The notes beneath the pieces are model-generated. The model made no database searches. It saw only the letters and a program-made list of their open reading frames with translations, and had not been told where the DNA came from. From Cupriavidus necator A5-1 (lineage in GTDB: Bacteria > Pseudomonadota > Gammaproteobacteria > Burkholderiales > Burkholderiaceae): a DNA stretch of 64,000 bases. Made by a program: the position numbers and the translations under genes. Positions 62,593 to 64,000 of the stretch are shown one piece after another; position 1 is the stretch's first letter, and each line of letters starts with the position of its first letter. Where the stretch lies: assembly GCF_000744095.1 (NCBI RefSeq), contig NZ_JQLI01000001.1, forward strand, positions 1,178,001 to 1,242,000, written 5' to 3'.

Positions 62593-63582
62593 ATGAAAGC
62601 CATCGTTATTCAGGAATTCAATGCACCAGATGCCGTCACCGTCGGCGACCTTCCCGACCCGCAGGTTGGTGACGGCGACGTGCTCGTCGAAGTGCGCGCC
62701 GCCGCGGTCAACTATCCCGACGTGTTGGTGGTGCAGGGCAAGTATCAGATCCTGCCGCAATGCCCGTTCGCACCGGGCAAGGATGCCGCCGGCGTGGTAC
62801 GGGCCGTCGGTGCCAACGTGACCCATGTCCAGCCTGGCGACCGCGTGGTCGCGCAACTGGAATACGGCGCGTTCGCCGAATTCGTCAGCGTGCCTGCCGA
62901 TTCGTGCTTCCGTATCCCGGATGTCATGCCGTTCGAAGACGCGGCCGCCATGGGCCTGGTCTATCAGACCGCCTACTTTGCCCTGGTGGAGCGTGGTGGA
63001 TTCCGTGCCGGCGAAACCGTGCTTGTCACTGGCGCTGCCGGCGGCGTCGGCTCGGCGGCCATCCAGATCGTCAAGGGCCTCGGTGGCATCGCGCTGGCCG
63101 GCGTCAGCGGCACCGAACACGCGCAGGCGGCACGGCAACTAGGCGCCGACGCGGTGATCGATCTGTCCACCCCCGACCTGCGCGAATCGCTGCGCGAGCA
63201 GGTGCGCAATGCCACCTCGGGCCACGGCGCCGATGTGGTACTCGACACCCTGGGCGGCGATGTCTTCGATGCCGCACTGCGTGCGATGGCGTGGTGCGGG
63301 CGCGCCGTGGTCATCGGCTTCGCGGCAGGCCGCATTCCCGAGATCAAGGCGAACTATCTGCTGGTCAAGAACATCGCCGTCAGCGGCCTGCAATGGAGCG
63401 ACTATCGCGATCGCCAGCCGGAGAAGGTGCTGGCCGTTCAGCAGGAAATCTTCCGGCTGTATCAGCAAGGTGCGCTCAAGCCGAAGATCGCCAGCGCCCT
63501 GCCCCTCGCGCGCGCCGGTGAAGCGCTGGCGCGGCTAGCCTCGGGACAGGTGTCCGGCAAGTACGTGCTGACACTGCACTGA
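62593..63582 (+). CDS. NADPH:quinone oxidoreductase-type MDR protein
   Basis: Predicted 329-residue zinc-free [23 protein letters not shown] and [20 protein letters not shown] come from the GroES-like half; [20 protein letters not shown] and [20 protein letters not shown] from the Rossmann half. It is a paralogue of 30424-31413 with the same length and much identical sequence. It probably reduces an enone, enoyl-CoA or quinone. Twelve bases separate it from the CoA-transferase gene, and a terminator-like hairpin follows. Confidence 0.9.
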   Translation: MKAIVIQEFNAPDAVTVGDLPDPQVGDGDVLVEVRAAAVNYPDVLVVQGKYQILPQCPFAPGKDAAGVVRAVGANVTHVQPGDRVVAQLEYGAFAEFVSVPADSCFRIPDVMPFEDAAAMGLVYQTAYFALVERGGFRAGETVLVTGAAGGVGSAAIQIVKGLGGIALAGVSGTEHAQAARQLGADAVIDLSTPDLRESLREQVRNATSGHGADVVLDTLGGDVFDAALRAMAWCGRAVVIGFAAGRIPEIKANYLLVKNIAVSGLQWSDYRDRQPEKVLAVQQEIFRLYQQGALKPKIASALPLARAGEALARLASGQVSGKYVLTLH

Positions 63583-63623
63583 GACCTGCCAACCGATCCC
63601 GGGCGCATGCCATGCCCGTCTGC

Positions 63624-63656
63624 AGCCGTGGGATGTCCCACGGCTGTCGCTGTTTT
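63624..63656 (+). terminator. intrinsic terminator after the quinone oxidoreductase gene
   Basis: A perfect 10-bp stem AGCCGTGGGA / TCCCACGGCT with a two-base loop (63624-63645), followed after a few bases by TTTTT. It may end the operon or attenuate read-through into the dehydrogenase that follows. Confidence 0.7.
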
Positions 63657-63693
63657 TGCGGCATCCCCCACCCTTCCCCGCTCTCCGGAACAT

Positions 63694-64000
63694 CATGAAC
63701 ACAACTTCTTACTCAATCATCACCATTAACACGCTGGGTGTCGTCGGCACCGGCGCCATGGGCCGCGGCATCGCGCAGATCGCCGCCCAGGCTGGCCTGA
63801 CCGTCAACCTGTACGACGCCAACCCGCAAGCGGTGGCGGCCGCCCGCCAGTACCTGCAGGACACGCTGGCCAAGCTCGCCGACAAGGGCAAGATCAGCGC
63901 CGCCGACGCCGAAGGCACGCTGGCCCGCGTCAAGCCGTGCGCTGCGCTGGAGGACCTGGCCAACAGCGACATGGTGGTTGAAGCCATCGTCGAGAAGCTG
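63694..64000 (+). CDS. 3-hydroxyacyl-CoA dehydrogenase, 5' part (runs off the window)
   Basis: Starts MNTTSYSIITINTLGVVGTG with the Rossmann motif VVGTGAMGRGIAQIAAQAGL. It continues VNLYDANPQAVAAARQYLQD and LANSDMVVEAIVEKL to the window end. The spacing and motif match long PaaH-type 3-hydroxyacyl-CoA dehydrogenases. At least 102 residues are visible and there is no stop before 64000. The gene belongs to the same catabolic locus, after a terminator-like hairpin. Confidence 0.9.

Overview
The window is GC-rich DNA from a betaproteobacterium, most likely Burkholderiales of the Cupriavidus/Ralstonia type. The evidence is the character of the proteins: Bug/TctC periplasmic receptors, Burkholderia-type trimeric porins, an AAHS-type aromatic acid transporter, several family III CoA-transferases and acyl-CoA enzymes, and IS families common in that order. 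No species name can be read from the sequence itself. I saw no rRNA, tRNA or CRISPR array.

Layout. (1) 0-9.7 kb is ordinary accessory chromosome: AAHS transporter, GlxA-type and AraC-type regulators, an AhpD-like protein with a secreted cupin and a divergent MocR-type regulator, an epimerase-like gene carrying two in-frame repeats, and a ferritin-like protein. (2) 9.8-27.9 kb is a mobile-element graveyard. It holds IS5/IS427, IS630, two IS110, an IS5 element that swallowed a group II intron, a broken and an intact IS4, and a truncated ISL3. It also holds remnants of TniQ, a tyrosine recombinase, a Nudix hydrolase, a glycosyltransferase and DUF2188-like genes. A few small intact genes survive, including a cold-shock protein, a SinR/Cas2-like protein and a two-gene micro-operon. 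(3) 28-53 kb is a catabolic region built from several paralogous modules in different stages of decay: LysR + amidohydrolase (two nearly identical copies), flavin reductase, quinone oxidoreductase, acyl-CoA ligase, thiolase + DUF35 protein, Bug receptors, DAD-like cupin, porins, ACS-family transporter, LuxC/LuxE-like pair and CoA-transferase. A short AT-rich motif (TAGC-N-TATCTNATAT) recurs in its intergenic regions and suggests a shared regulon. (4) 53.5-63.6 kb is one compact plus-strand operon of eleven genes or gene parts, continuing past the window end.

How the genes may work together. The 53-64 kb operon has the enzyme set expected for CoA-dependent degradation of an alicyclic carboxylic acid: acyl-CoA ligase, acyl-CoA dehydrogenase, enoyl-CoA hydratase, SDR-type hydroxyacyl-CoA dehydrogenase and a MenB/BadI-like ring-opening crotonase. 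It also has extra 3-hydroxyacyl-CoA dehydrogenases, CoA-transferases and a quinone oxidoreductase. The 28-53 kb modules look like feeder steps (uptake through porin/Bug/MFS, activation, side-chain or ring processing, acid-to-aldehyde reduction by LuxC/LuxE) for related substrates. Substrate assignments are inference from family composition.
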